The notes under the pieces were generated by a model that had not been told where the DNA came from, did no database searches, and worked only from the letters and a program-made list of their open reading frames with translations. This document shows, one piece after another, positions 22,648 through 29,940 of a stretch of DNA of 38,509 nucleotides (its first letter is position 1; each line of letters begins with the position of its first letter). The stretch spans positions 1 to 38,509 of the forward strand of contig CALKHV010000049.1 in NCBI GenBank assembly GCA_937988865.1. The letters run 5' to 3'. The DNA comes from an uncultured Propionibacteriaceae bacterium (lineage in GTDB: Bacteria; Actinomycetota; Actinomycetes; Propionibacteriales; Propionibacteriaceae). The position numbers and the translations under genes were made by a program.

Positions 22648-24615
22648 TCAGCCCTCGACAGGCTCCACGAGCCACAACGACTGGTAACGCTCAAGGGTGA
22701 GGTGAGGTGGGGTCAGGTCGTAGGTGTACCCAGAGATGGCCTCGAGGGGGGCCGCCCCGACTTCGGGACGCAGGACGTCGTTGGCGAGCCGGACGTAGTC
22801 CTCGGAGACGTTGTAGACGCCGACCATGCGTCCCAGGGGGTGTCGCCGACGCAGGAGCAGCAGCCGCCGGTCGGGACTGGGGATGACTTCGCTCTCGACG
22901 GACGCATGAAGCTGCGGCAGGGCCTTCCTCACCTCGATGATCCGACGCAGGTGTGCGTTCACCCAGGCTCGCGCCACGATCTCCATGGTCGCCGGGTCGA
23001 TGCGCTCTGCCGGATGCCTGATCTCGGCGGCCGCCACGCGGTCGACCAGCTGCCAGTCCATCTTCGGACGGTGCACCCAGCGGTTGTCCGCCGCGTGGGC
23101 CGGGTCCTTGCGGAAGGTGTAGTCGTTGAGCATCGCCAGTTCGTCACCCATGTACAGGAGGGGGACGCCACCGAATCCCAGCTCGAGCGTCAGCAGCATC
23201 TTGATGCGGGCGACGGCGTCCAGCAGCATCCATCGATCGCCATGTCCGATGGCGCGCTCCAGACCCGCGAGCGAGGCGAGCGTCCCGCTGATGCGTCGAT
23301 CCCCGGTGTCCGCGTTCTCCTGGAAGACCATGCCTTTCGCGAAGCTTCCCGGATGGTTGCCCGAGTAGAAATCGGACAGGAAGCGGCGGTGGGCGTGCCC
23401 GTCCAGTTGCGCAGCCGCAGCGTCCTCGTCGCTCACGGCCCAGCCGATGTCATCGTGGCAACGCATGTAGATGCCCCACGTCGTCGTGGTCGGTTTGGGC
23501 GGGAACGCGGAGAGCGCGGCCTGCATGAGGGTCGTGTCGCGGGCCGCGATGGCGCTCCACGCCTGCACCATCACCGAGTTGTGGTACGCCATGTCGCTGA
23601 CCAGGCCGTGGTGGCGTCCGCGTCCGAGGTAGGCGACGAGGTCGGTGGGCGACACGATCGCCTCGGCCTTGAAGGCCAGGGCGGGCGCGACGATGCGTGC
23701 CATGGCCCGCAGTGCCTGGGTGAGGTCGTGCACGGGGGGTTCGTTCTGGCAGTCGGTTCCCAGTTCCTTCCAGATGAACGCGATCGCGTCGAGACGGACC
23801 ACCTCGACGCCCACGTTGGCAAGGAAGAAGATGATGTCGGCGAACTCGGCGAACACATCGGGATTGGCCCAGTTCAGGTCCCACTGCCAGGCGTTGAAGG
23901 TGGTCCAGACCCAGCCCCGGGTCTCGGCGTCCCAGGTGAAGTTGCCGGGAGCGAAGTCGGGGAAGACGTCCGGGAGCGACTTCTCGAACGAATCGGGGAC
24001 GCGCCGATCGGGATGGATGTGGAAGTAGTCGCGATACCTGGCTTCACCGCGGCGAGCGCGTTCGGCCCACTCGTGTTCCCGCGCAACGTGGTTGAGGACC
24101 AGATCGAGCACGAGGCTGATCCCGCGTCCACGCAGGTCGGACGCCAGCTGGGCCAGGTCATCGATCGACCCGAGATCCTCGCGGACGTCGCGGTAGTCGG
24201 CCACGGCGTAGCCTCCGTCGTTCTCACCCGGACGGGGCTTGAGCAACGGCATGAGGTGGAGGTAGGTCACGCCCAGGCCGGACAAGTAGTCGAGTCGTTC
24301 CCGGACGCCCTGCAGCGTGCCTGCGAACCGGTCGGTGTAGGCGACGTAGCCGATCATCTCCTGCGACTGCAGCCAGTCGGGGGTCAGCAGTCGTGCCTCG
24401 TCGAGTCGTCTGAGGTCAGCCGGACGCGCGGCCGCCGCCGTGAGCGCGAGGTCGAGCAGTCGGGCGAGCAGCGCGTCCGCCCGCTCGGAGTAGACCCGGG
24501 TCAGGCACTCGGCCACCTGTGGTGACCATCGATCCCAGCGGAGGCGGAAGGTCAAGGCCTCGTGGGGATCGGGAAGTGCTGCGCGGATCACGGCATCAAC
24601 GTCCACCATGGCCAT
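22648..24615 (-). CDS. Amylosucrase (GH13 family)
   Basis: 655 residues, as expected for amylosucrases, which transfer glucose from sucrose to make alpha-1,4-glucan and release fructose. The opening YSERADALLARLLDLALTAAAARPADLRRLD and LGVTYLHLMPLLKPRPGENDGGYAVADYRDVR are characteristic. The catalytic set is complete: nucleophile Asp276 in VVRLDAIAFIWKE, acid/base Glu318 in FKAEAIV and the third Asp388 in RCHDDIGW, matching Asp286, Glu328 and Asp393 of the Neisseria enzyme. Some relatives hydrolyse sucrose or use phosphate instead, so the exact outcome is not certain. No signal peptide, hence cytoplasmic. It follows mtlA upstream in the same direction but has its own leaderless promoter and faces away from lepA. 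Confidence 0.9.
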   Translation of the reverse strand: MAMVDVDAVIRAALPDPHEALTFRLRWDRWSPQVAECLTRVYSERADALLARLLDLALTAAAARPADLRRLDEARLLTPDWLQSQEMIGYVAYTDRFAGTLQGVRERLDYLSGLGVTYLHLMPLLKPRPGENDGGYAVADYRDVREDLGSIDDLAQLASDLRGRGISLVLDLVLNHVAREHEWAERARRGEARYRDYFHIHPDRRVPDSFEKSLPDVFPDFAPGNFTWDAETRGWVWTTFNAWQWDLNWANPDVFAEFADIIFFLANVGVEVVRLDAIAFIWKELGTDCQNEPPVHDLTQALRAMARIVAPALAFKAEAIVSPTDLVAYLGRGRHHGLVSDMAYHNSVMVQAWSAIAARDTTLMQAALSAFPPKPTTTTWGIYMRCHDDIGWAVSDEDAAAAQLDGHAHRRFLSDFYSGNHPGSFAKGMVFQENADTGDRRISGTLASLAGLERAIGHGDRWMLLDAVARIKMLLTLELGFGGVPLLYMGDELAMLNDYTFRKDPAHAADNRWVHRPKMDWQLVDRVAAAEIRHPAERIDPATMEIVARAWVNAHLRRIIEVRKALPQLHASVESEVIPSPDRRLLLLRRRHPLGRMVGVYNVSEDYVRLANDVLRPEVGAAPLEAISGYTYDLTPPHLTLERYQSLWLVEPVEG

Positions 24616-24622
24616 GCGGCAC

Positions 24623-24628
24623 AGCCTA
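24623..24628 (-). promoter_or_regulatory. -10 element TAGGCT of the amylosucrase gene
   Basis: Reading on the minus strand, TAGGCT is followed by 7 nt (GTGCCGC) and the ATG at 24615. No Shine-Dalgarno site is present, so the transcript is probably leaderless. Confidence 0.55.
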
Positions 24629-24742
24629 TTGACTCGACGCCGCCCCCGGGGCCTTGGTGGATCAGCCGGTCGGCCGCTCGTGAGAAGATGATCTGCCCGC
24701 TGACCCAGAGAAGTGGCCGTTGACATACAGAAGTGGACACTG

Positions 24743-26581
24743 ATGCCCGTACCCAGCCCAGGACGCACCGACCCGGCGATCATCCGCAACTTCTGCATCA
24801 TCGCCCACATCGACCACGGCAAGTCCACGCTGGCCGACCGAATGCTGCAACTCACCGGTGTCGTGGACGCCCGCGACATGCGCGCCCAGTACCTCGACCG
24901 CATGGACATCGAGCGTGAGCGCGGCATCACCATCAAGAGCCAGGCTGTGCGTCTGCCATGGAAGAAGGACGGCGTCGACCATGTCCTGAACATGATCGAC
25001 ACACCCGGCCACGTCGACTTCACCTACGAGGTGTCACGGTCGCTGGCCGCCTGCGAGGGTGCGGTGCTCCTCGTGGACGCTGCCCAGGGGATCGAGGCGC
25101 AGACCCTCGCCAACCTCTACCTCGCCCTCGAGGCCGACCTGCACATCATCCCCGTGCTGAACAAGATCGACCTGCCCAGCGCGCAGCCCGAGAAGTACGC
25201 GGCCGAGATCGCGCACATCATCGGCTGCGACATCGACGACGTCCTTCGCGTGTCGGCCAAGACGGGGGATGGTGTCCGCGAGCTGCTCAACGAGATCGTC
25301 GAGCAGGTTCCCCACCCCGTGGGTGACCCGTCCGCGCCCGCACGAGCGCTCATCTTCGACTCGGTGTACGACACTTATCGCGGCGTCGTCACGTACGTCC
25401 GGGTGGTCGACGGAGAGCTGAACCACCGGGAACGCATCCTCATGATGTCGACCAAGGCGACGCACGACGTGCTCGAGGTGGGCGTGATCTCACCCGACCC
25501 GGTGAAGTCAGCGGCACTCGGCGTCGGTGAGGTGGGGTACCTCATCACCGGGGTGAAGGACGTCAGGCAATCGCGCGTGGGTGACACCGTCACGACCACG
25601 GCGCGCCCGGCGTCGGACGACCTCGGCGGTTACCGGCACCCCAACCCCATGGTCTACGCAGGGCTCTACCCGATCGACGGTGACAACTTCACCGAACTCC
25701 GTGAGGCGCTGGAGAAGCTTCAGCTCAACGACGCAGCCCTGACCTATGAGCCCGAGACGTCCGGGGCCCTGGGGTTCGGCTTCCGCGTCGGATTCCTGGG
25801 TTTGTTGCACATGGAGATCGTCCGCGAGCGGCTCGAGCGGGAGTTCAACCTCGACCTCATCTCAACCGCGCCCAACGTGGTCTACCGAGTCGTGATGGAG
25901 GACGGAACCGAGCACACCGTCACCAATCCGTCCGAGTACCCCGACGGCAAGGTCGCCGACGTGTACGAACCGATGGTCAAGGCGTCCATCTTGAGCCCGT
26001 CAGAGTTCATCGGGACGATCATGGAGCTCTGCCAGAACCGTCGAGGCGTCCACAAGGGTCTGGACTACCTTTCTGAGGACCGCGTCGAACTGCATTACGA
26101 ACTGCCACTCGGCGAGATCATCTTCGACTTCTTCGACGCGCTGAAGTCGCGGACGAAGGGGTATGCGTCACTCGACTACGAGCCGATGGGCGAGGGGCTG
26201 AGTGACCTCGTCAAGGTCGACATCCTGCTGCACGGCGAGCCGGTGGACGCGTTCAGCGCCATCGTCCACAAGGACAAGGCCTATGCCTACGGCGTGGCGA
26301 TGGCGGCCAAGCTCAAGGAACTCATTCCGCGCCAGCAGTTCGAGGTGCCCATCCAGGCCGCGATCGGTGCCCGCGTGATCGCTCGCGAGACGATCCGCAT
26401 GCTCCGCAAGGACGTCCTCGCCAAGTGCTACGGCGGCGACATCACCCGGAAACGCAAGCTCCTCGAGAAGCAGAAGGAGGGCAAGAAGCGCATGAAGATG
26501 GTCGGACGCGTGGAGGTCCCCCAGGAGGCATTCGTTGCCGCGCTCCAGACAGGTGAGACGGGCAAGGACGCCAAGAAGTAG
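24743..26581 (+). CDS. lepA: Elongation factor 4 (back-translocating GTPase)
   Basis: 612 residues, usual for LepA, a ribosome-associated GTPase. G-domain motifs: AHIDHGKSTLADRM (P-loop), ERGITIKSQ (switch I), DTPGHVDFTYEVSRSL (G3) and NKIDLPSA (G4). Domains II, III and V follow, then the LepA-specific C-terminal domain with RRGVHKGLDYL, KDKAYAYGVAMAAKLKELIPRQQFEVPIQAAIG and the terminal ITRKRKLLEKQKEGKKRMKMVGRVEVPQEAF. The ATG at 24743 is chosen because related proteins begin a few residues before TDPALIRNF; a GTG at 24713 is possible but less typical. An octamer AGAAGTGG occurs twice just upstream, and a TTGACA is embedded in the same stretch. Confidence 0.97.
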   Translation: MPVPSPGRTDPAIIRNFCIIAHIDHGKSTLADRMLQLTGVVDARDMRAQYLDRMDIERERGITIKSQAVRLPWKKDGVDHVLNMIDTPGHVDFTYEVSRSLAACEGAVLLVDAAQGIEAQTLANLYLALEADLHIIPVLNKIDLPSAQPEKYAAEIAHIIGCDIDDVLRVSAKTGDGVRELLNEIVEQVPHPVGDPSAPARALIFDSVYDTYRGVVTYVRVVDGELNHRERILMMSTKATHDVLEVGVISPDPVKSAALGVGEVGYLITGVKDVRQSRVGDTVTTTARPASDDLGGYRHPNPMVYAGLYPIDGDNFTELREALEKLQLNDAALTYEPETSGALGFGFRVGFLGLLHMEIVRERLEREFNLDLISTAPNVVYRVVMEDGTEHTVTNPSEYPDGKVADVYEPMVKASILSPSEFIGTIMELCQNRRGVHKGLDYLSEDRVELHYELPLGEIIFDFFDALKSRTKGYASLDYEPMGEGLSDLVKVDILLHGEPVDAFSAIVHKDKAYAYGVAMAAKLKELIPRQQFEVPIQAAIGARVIARETIRMLRKDVLAKCYGGDITRKRKLLEKQKEGKKRMKMVGRVEVPQEAFVAALQTGETGKDAKK

Positions 26582-26656
26582 CCGGTTCTGGGCGAGTTGC
26601 CCCGGAGTACCATGACCGGGTCGTGAACCCGCCCGGAAGGAAGTGAGAGGTCCACC

Positions 26657-26968
26657 GTGAACAAGACCGAACTGGTCCAGGTGCTGGCGACCACCTACTT
26701 CGGCGGCAACCGAGCAGCGGCTCGACGCGTCCTGGACGCGGTCCTCGGGACGATCACGTCCGAACTGGTCGCGAACGACAAGGTGTCGATCAGCGGGTTC
26801 GGCGTGTTCGAAAAGGTGCACAAATCGGCACGCCAGACGCGCAACCCGCGGACGGGGGAACGCAAGCCGACACCCCCCAGGACGATCCCGCGCTTCCGCG
26901 CAGGAACCGAGCTCCGTGCTGCGGTGGCAGACTCCGAACCCACCCCCGAGGCGTCGCAGGGCGGGTAA
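26657..26968 (+). CDS. HU family DNA-binding protein
   Basis: 103 residues. MNKTELVQVLATTYFGGNRAAARRVLDAVLGTI is the dimerising helical body and VSISGFGVFEKVHKSARQTRNPRTGERKPTPPRTIPRFRAG is the beta-arm that wraps DNA, including the RNPRTGE motif and the intercalating proline region. The C-terminal tail is only about 15 residues and acidic/polar, so this is not the long Lys/Ala-rich HupB of mycobacteria and relatives. GTG start with a GGAAGGAAGTGAGAGG ribosome region. It lies 75 bp after lepA in the same direction; the position before plsC and ddl is typical of actinobacterial HU. Confidence 0.95.
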   Translation: MNKTELVQVLATTYFGGNRAAARRVLDAVLGTITSELVANDKVSISGFGVFEKVHKSARQTRNPRTGERKPTPPRTIPRFRAGTELRAAVADSEPTPEASQGG

Positions 26969-26998
26969 TTCTTCAGGTCGGGGCCCGATCAGGGTCTC

Positions 26999-27199
26999 TC
27001 AGCGAGGTCCGATCCCAAATCGCGTGACCCGGCGGGGATCGTCGACCGAGACCTCCGCCCAGACGCGTTGGCCGGCCCTCACCGTGACCAGGGCGGCGTC
27101 CAGAGAAGTGGACGGCAGGTCGCGCACCGTCCCGTCGTCGGCGATGCCTCGCCACCCGGTGGGGGTGGGCGCGGCGACTGTGAGGTGGATGAGCGGCAC
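26999..27199 (-). CDS. Small OB-like / cold-shock-like hypothetical protein (66 aa)
   Basis: A small protein with the pattern of short beta-barrel proteins: TGWRGIADDGTVRDLPSTSLDAALVTVRAGQRVWAEV, then VTRFGIG. The arrangement of GxADDGTxxDLP, a central small helix-like stretch and LRxGQRVxxEV resembles cold-shock or S1-like OB folds found in small actinobacterial proteins next to the plsC/HU region. A TAGTTT hexamer stands 7 nt before the GTG start on this strand, supporting it as a real leaderless gene. No RNP-type aromatic motif of true cold-shock proteins is visible. Convergent with the HU gene and divergent from plsC. Function unknown. Confidence 0.6.
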   Translation of the reverse strand: MPLIHLTVAAPTPTGWRGIADDGTVRDLPSTSLDAALVTVRAGQRVWAEVSVDDPRRVTRFGIGPR

Positions 27200-27206
27200 A
27201 GGCTGG

Positions 27207-27212
27207 AAACTA
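27207..27212 (-). promoter_or_regulatory. -10 element TAGTTT of the small OB-like gene
   Basis: Reading on the minus strand, TAGTTT is followed by 7 nt and the GTG at 27199. On the opposite strand a TAACCT about 45 nt before the plsC ATG may serve as the divergent -10. Confidence 0.45.
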
Positions 27213-27270
27213 CCCGGAAACCGCTAACCTTTGCAGCACCCGCGCGTCCCTGCCCCCGACAGGAGCTCTC

Positions 27271-28026
27271 ATGCCAAGGCTTGACGAGGTCAACCGTGAG
27301 CCCGCTGAGCGCCTGTACCGGGGACTTGCCAGGGGCGTCCATGGGGTCATGAACGTCATCGCGAAACGGGACTGGCGTCATGCCGAGAAGATCCCGCAGA
27401 CCGGCGGCCTGCTGTTCGTGGCCAACCACATCTCCAACGCCGACCCCATCGCGCTGGGGGAGTTCATCATCTACTCCGGACGCTGGCCCAGGATGATCGC
27501 CAAGATCGACCTGTTCCGATATCCGGTCATCGGGCCGTTCGCGCGTGGTTGCGGTCAGATTCCCGTTGACCGCACGAGCGCCAACGCTGCCGACGTCCTC
27601 AAGGCAGCCGAGGACGCCATCGCGGGCGGCCTGGCGGTGTTGATCTACCCCGAGGGCACCATCACGGGTGATCCACTCGGGTGGCCCATGGTCCCGCGGA
27701 CGGGGGCGGCGCGCCTTGCCCTCGCCACCCGGTGCCCGGTCGTGCCCATCGGCCAGTGGGGTGCCAACGAGATCATGCCCGGCAGGACAGTGACCCGTCC
27801 GCACTTCTTCCCGCGCAAGACCATGACGATGCTGGTGGGCGACCCGATCGACCTGTCCGACCTGTACTCCGACGAACCGAGCCGGCACGACGTGCAGGTC
27901 GCGTCCGAACGCATCATGGACGTCATCACCGATCTCGTGGCCGAGATCCGGCAGGAGACCCCGCCCGAGACGCGCTGGGACCACCGCATCCTCGCCCGGG
28001 TGCCCAAGGGGGTCAGGGGGGTCTGA
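27271..28026 (+). CDS. plsC: 1-acyl-sn-glycerol-3-phosphate acyltransferase
   Basis: 251 residues, membrane-associated, adding the second acyl chain to make phosphatidic acid. The catalytic HX4D motif is NHISNAD with His53 and Asp58. Further motifs are the IAKIDLFRYPVIGPFARGCGQIPVDR block, YPEGTITGDPLGWPMVPRTGAARLAL (EGT motif binding glycerol phosphate) and a Pro-containing fourth block (PVVPIGQWGANEI). GGAGCT lies just before the ATG. It is followed after 35 bp by ddl, where many actinobacteria have gpsA in between. Confidence 0.93.
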   Translation: MPRLDEVNREPAERLYRGLARGVHGVMNVIAKRDWRHAEKIPQTGGLLFVANHISNADPIALGEFIIYSGRWPRMIAKIDLFRYPVIGPFARGCGQIPVDRTSANAADVLKAAEDAIAGGLAVLIYPEGTITGDPLGWPMVPRTGAARLALATRCPVVPIGQWGANEIMPGRTVTRPHFFPRKTMTMLVGDPIDLSDLYSDEPSRHDVQVASERIMDVITDLVAEIRQETPPETRWDHRILARVPKGVRGV

Positions 28027-28046
28027 GGCCCTACGCTGGTAGGGCC
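28027..28046 (+). promoter_or_regulatory. Perfect hairpin enclosing a possible -10 between plsC and ddl
   Basis: GGCCCTAC (28027-28034) and GTAGGGCC (28039-28046) form a perfect 8-bp stem with a GCTG loop, starting on the base after the plsC stop codon. There is no T-run, so it is not a standard terminator. A TACGCT hexamer (28032-28037) lies inside and could be the -10 of ddl, whose ATG follows at 28062. Confidence 0.45.
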
Positions 28047-28061
28047 CACGAAAGGAACCCC

Positions 28062-29174
28062 ATGTCGGAACGACCTCGCGTCGCCCTGATCTTCGGCGGG
28101 GACAGCTCCGAGCACGGCGTCTCGTGCCTCACCGCTGCCAGCGTCATGAGCGCGATCGACCACACCCGGTACGAGGTCATCGGGCTCGGGATCACACCCT
28201 CGGGTCGGTGGACGCAGGTGTCACCCGACGAGGTCCGGGCGATGACGGTCGTCGACGGCACCCTGCCGAGCGTCAGTGAGGACAAGCCGGACGCCGTGCT
28301 CATGCGCACCGCTCACGGTTGCCAGGTGGGCACCCGGGAGGGGGAGTCGCTCAGTCAGGTCAGGGATGTCGACGTGGCCTTCGCCCTGCTCCACGGTCCC
28401 TTCGGTGAGGACGGCACCATCCAGGGCATGTTCGAGATGGTGGGCGTCCGCTACGTCGGTGCGGGTGTCGCCGCCAGCGCCATCGGCATGGACAAGCACG
28501 TCATGAAGATGGTGCTCGCCGCAGCGGGCATTCCGATGGGCCCCTACACGATCGTCCAGCCACATGAGTGGACAGCAGATCCGGATTCAGCGATCACTGC
28601 CGCGTCCGCCCTCCGCTTCCCGGTGTACGTGAAACCCGCCCGTGGGGGCTCGAGCCTCGGGATCAGCAGGGTGACCGCGCCCGAAGGGCTAGGTGCGGCG
28701 ATCGTGGCAGCCCGCCAGTACGACCCGAAAGTGATCATCGAGCAGGGCTTCATCGACGTCCGCGAGATCGAGTGCGCCGTGCTCGGCAGTCCGGGTGACG
28801 CAGCACCCCGCACGTCGCTGCTGGGCGAGATCCGCATGCACACCGAGGACGCCTTCTACGATTTCGACGCCAAGTACCTGCCCGAGGAGCAGGTCTCCCT
28901 GCTGGTTCCGGCGCAGGTGGACGACGCCCTCGAGGCGCGCGTGCAGGAGTTGGCGTCCCGGACGTTCCGGGCGGTCGGGTGCGAGGGCCTCGCCCGCGTG
29001 GACACGTTCGTGACCCCGGACGGCGAGGTCTTCGTCAACGAGATCAACACGATGCCCGGTTTCACGAAGTTCTCCATGTTCCCGATGCTGTGGCAGGCCT
29101 CGGGAATCGAGTACCCCGAGTTGATCGCCGAACTCATCCGGCTCGCCATCGCGCGTCCGCTGGGGCTGCGCTGA
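28062..29174 (+). CDS. ddl: D-alanine--D-alanine ligase
   Basis: 370 residues, an ATP-grasp enzyme that makes the D-Ala-D-Ala dipeptide for peptidoglycan. The opening RVALIFGGDSSEHGVSCLTAASV is the Ddl signature. FALLHGPFGEDGTIQGMFEM, YVKPARGGSSLGISRV (ATP loop), EQGFIDVREIECAVLG and the C-terminal FVNEINTMPGFTKFSMFPMLWQASG with Glu and Asn metal ligands are all present. The ATG at 28062 follows AAAGGAAC by a short spacer; an upstream frame continues open but overlaps plsC. The terminal dipeptide rather than depsipeptide type is presumed from overall similarity. Confidence 0.95.
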   Translation: MSERPRVALIFGGDSSEHGVSCLTAASVMSAIDHTRYEVIGLGITPSGRWTQVSPDEVRAMTVVDGTLPSVSEDKPDAVLMRTAHGCQVGTREGESLSQVRDVDVAFALLHGPFGEDGTIQGMFEMVGVRYVGAGVAASAIGMDKHVMKMVLAAAGIPMGPYTIVQPHEWTADPDSAITAASALRFPVYVKPARGGSSLGISRVTAPEGLGAAIVAARQYDPKVIIEQGFIDVREIECAVLGSPGDAAPRTSLLGEIRMHTEDAFYDFDAKYLPEEQVSLLVPAQVDDALEARVQELASRTFRAVGCEGLARVDTFVTPDGEVFVNEINTMPGFTKFSMFPMLWQASGIEYPELIAELIRLAIARPLGLR

Positions 29175-29197
29175 CGTTTCCCGACGAAGGGCGTCAG
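29171..29197. terminator. Weak hairpin spanning both stop codons
   Basis: CTGACG (29171-29176) and CGTCAG (29192-29197) pair and include the TGA stops of convergent ddl and the DUF3515 gene, which end only 19 bp apart. An inner CCC/GGG can extend the stem. No T-run is present, so termination strength is doubtful. Confidence 0.3.
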
Positions 29198-29646
29198 ACG
29201 CAGGGCTTGACCTCGGGCAGCAGTGCCACGGCGTCCGACAGGGCCACCAGCGCACCCGCCTCCGGCGCGTAGGCGTCGGGGACGGTCACGTCGATGAATC
29301 CGGCGCGTCCAATGGTGGTGAACCGCCACCCGCTTGTCGTCTGTTCGGCGAACCAGCCCACGTCGTTCACCACGTCACACCGGGCGTCGGGTGTGAGGGA
29401 TGCCGGCTTGTCGACCCCGCACCTCAGGACGATCGCGGGATCACCCCACTGGGCCACGAGGCCGTCGCGCGAGGTGAGATCCACCCCCGAGACGGACGCG
29501 GGCAGGGCGTCCAACACGACCGCACACGAAGCGGCGGTCGATGGGTCGGGGGTGGGTTGAACGGGTGGTGCCGGGGACGAGCACCCCGACAGTGCCAGGC
29601 CGACGAGCAGTGCGCCGACCCGGCTGACGGTGCGTGGCGTGATCAG
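29194..29646 (-). CDS. DUF3515 family lipoprotein with apparent CTG start
   Basis: About 150 residues. The mature part has the DUF3515 pattern: VAQWGDPAIVLRCGV, TPDARCDVVNDVGWFAEQ, WRFTTIGRAGFIDVTVPDAY and a final LSDAVALLPEVKPC, with spaced cysteines. In the upstream extension of this frame a lipoprotein signal is present (TVSRVGALLVGLALSGC, lipobox LSGC), which a start at the internal GTG (29517) would remove. No ATG, GTG or TTG exists in frame before the signal sequence; a CTG at 29646 overlaps the stop of the upstream Lrp-type gene as CTGA, the same 4-base overlap geometry as ATGA/GTGA. I therefore assign CTG as start. Surface-anchored, function unknown; in actinobacteria it sits regularly beside ddl and thiL. 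Confidence 0.75.
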   Translation of the reverse strand: MITPRTVSRVGALLVGLALSGCSSPAPPVQPTPDPSTAASCAVVLDALPASVSGVDLTSRDGLVAQWGDPAIVLRCGVDKPASLTPDARCDVVNDVGWFAEQTTSGWRFTTIGRAGFIDVTVPDAYAPEAGALVALSDAVALLPEVKPCV

Positions 29647-29876
29647 AGGTTGATGACCGGGCAGGTGACGGTGCGGGTGATGCCGGGGACGGCCTGCACC
29701 TGCGCGACAACGATCTGTCCGAGTTCGTCGACACTCGAAGCCTGCGCGCGCACGATCACGTCGTAGGGGCCGGTGACATCTTCGGCGAGCGTCACGCCAT
29801 GGATCTCACGGATGGCGAGCGCGACCTCGGCGGCCTTGCCGACGTTGGTCTGGACGAGGATGTAGGCCTGAACCAT
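29643..29876 (-). CDS. Stand-alone Lrp/AsnC ligand-binding (RAM) domain protein
   Basis: 77 residues, corresponding only to the C-terminal sensor domain of Lrp/AsnC regulators, without a DNA-binding helix-turn-helix. The sequence MVQAYILVQTNVGKAAEVALAIREI and VAEDV-like GVTLAEDVTGPYDVIVRAQA, then VDELGQIVVAQVQAVPGITRTVTCPVI, has the beta-alpha-beta-beta-alpha-beta order and the GxYD loop of RAM domains, which bind amino acids at dimer interfaces. AGAGG stands before the ATG. Its stop overlaps the DUF3515 start. Divergent from thiL through overlapping -10 elements. The partner or ligand is unknown. Confidence 0.9.
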   Translation of the reverse strand: MVQAYILVQTNVGKAAEVALAIREIHGVTLAEDVTGPYDVIVRAQASSVDELGQIVVAQVQAVPGITRTVTCPVINL

Positions 29877-29923
29877 GGGGTGCCTCTCGATCAGCGCTCC
29901 CGGCTTGGGTGCGTCTGGTCCAC

Positions 29924-29933
29924 AGGCTACCGT
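29924..29933. promoter_or_regulatory. Overlapping divergent -10 elements (AGGCTACCGT)
   Basis: On the plus strand TACCGT (29928-29933) stands 7 nt before the thiL ATG, a leaderless arrangement. On the minus strand TAGCCT (29929-29924) is placed to give a roughly 40-nt leader for the Lrp-type gene. The two hexamers share the same TA base pairs, so polymerase cannot occupy both at once. Confidence 0.5.
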
Positions 29934-29940
29934 GAGAGCC

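Noticed and set aside
22469..22675. Longer mtlA start at 22675
   Set aside because: It would translate through the promoter and two hairpins; the first 69 residues have no EIIC similarity, and the ATG at 22468 has a good ribosome site.
20549..24525. Two long plus-strand open frames (679 and 634 codons) opposite mtlA and the amylosucrase gene
   Set aside because: Both are Gly/His/Asp/Val-rich antisense shadows without recognisable domains; the minus-strand products have complete catalytic motifs.
24713..24742. GTG start of lepA at 24713
   Set aside because: Possible, but it adds ten residues not typical of the family; kept only as an alternative.
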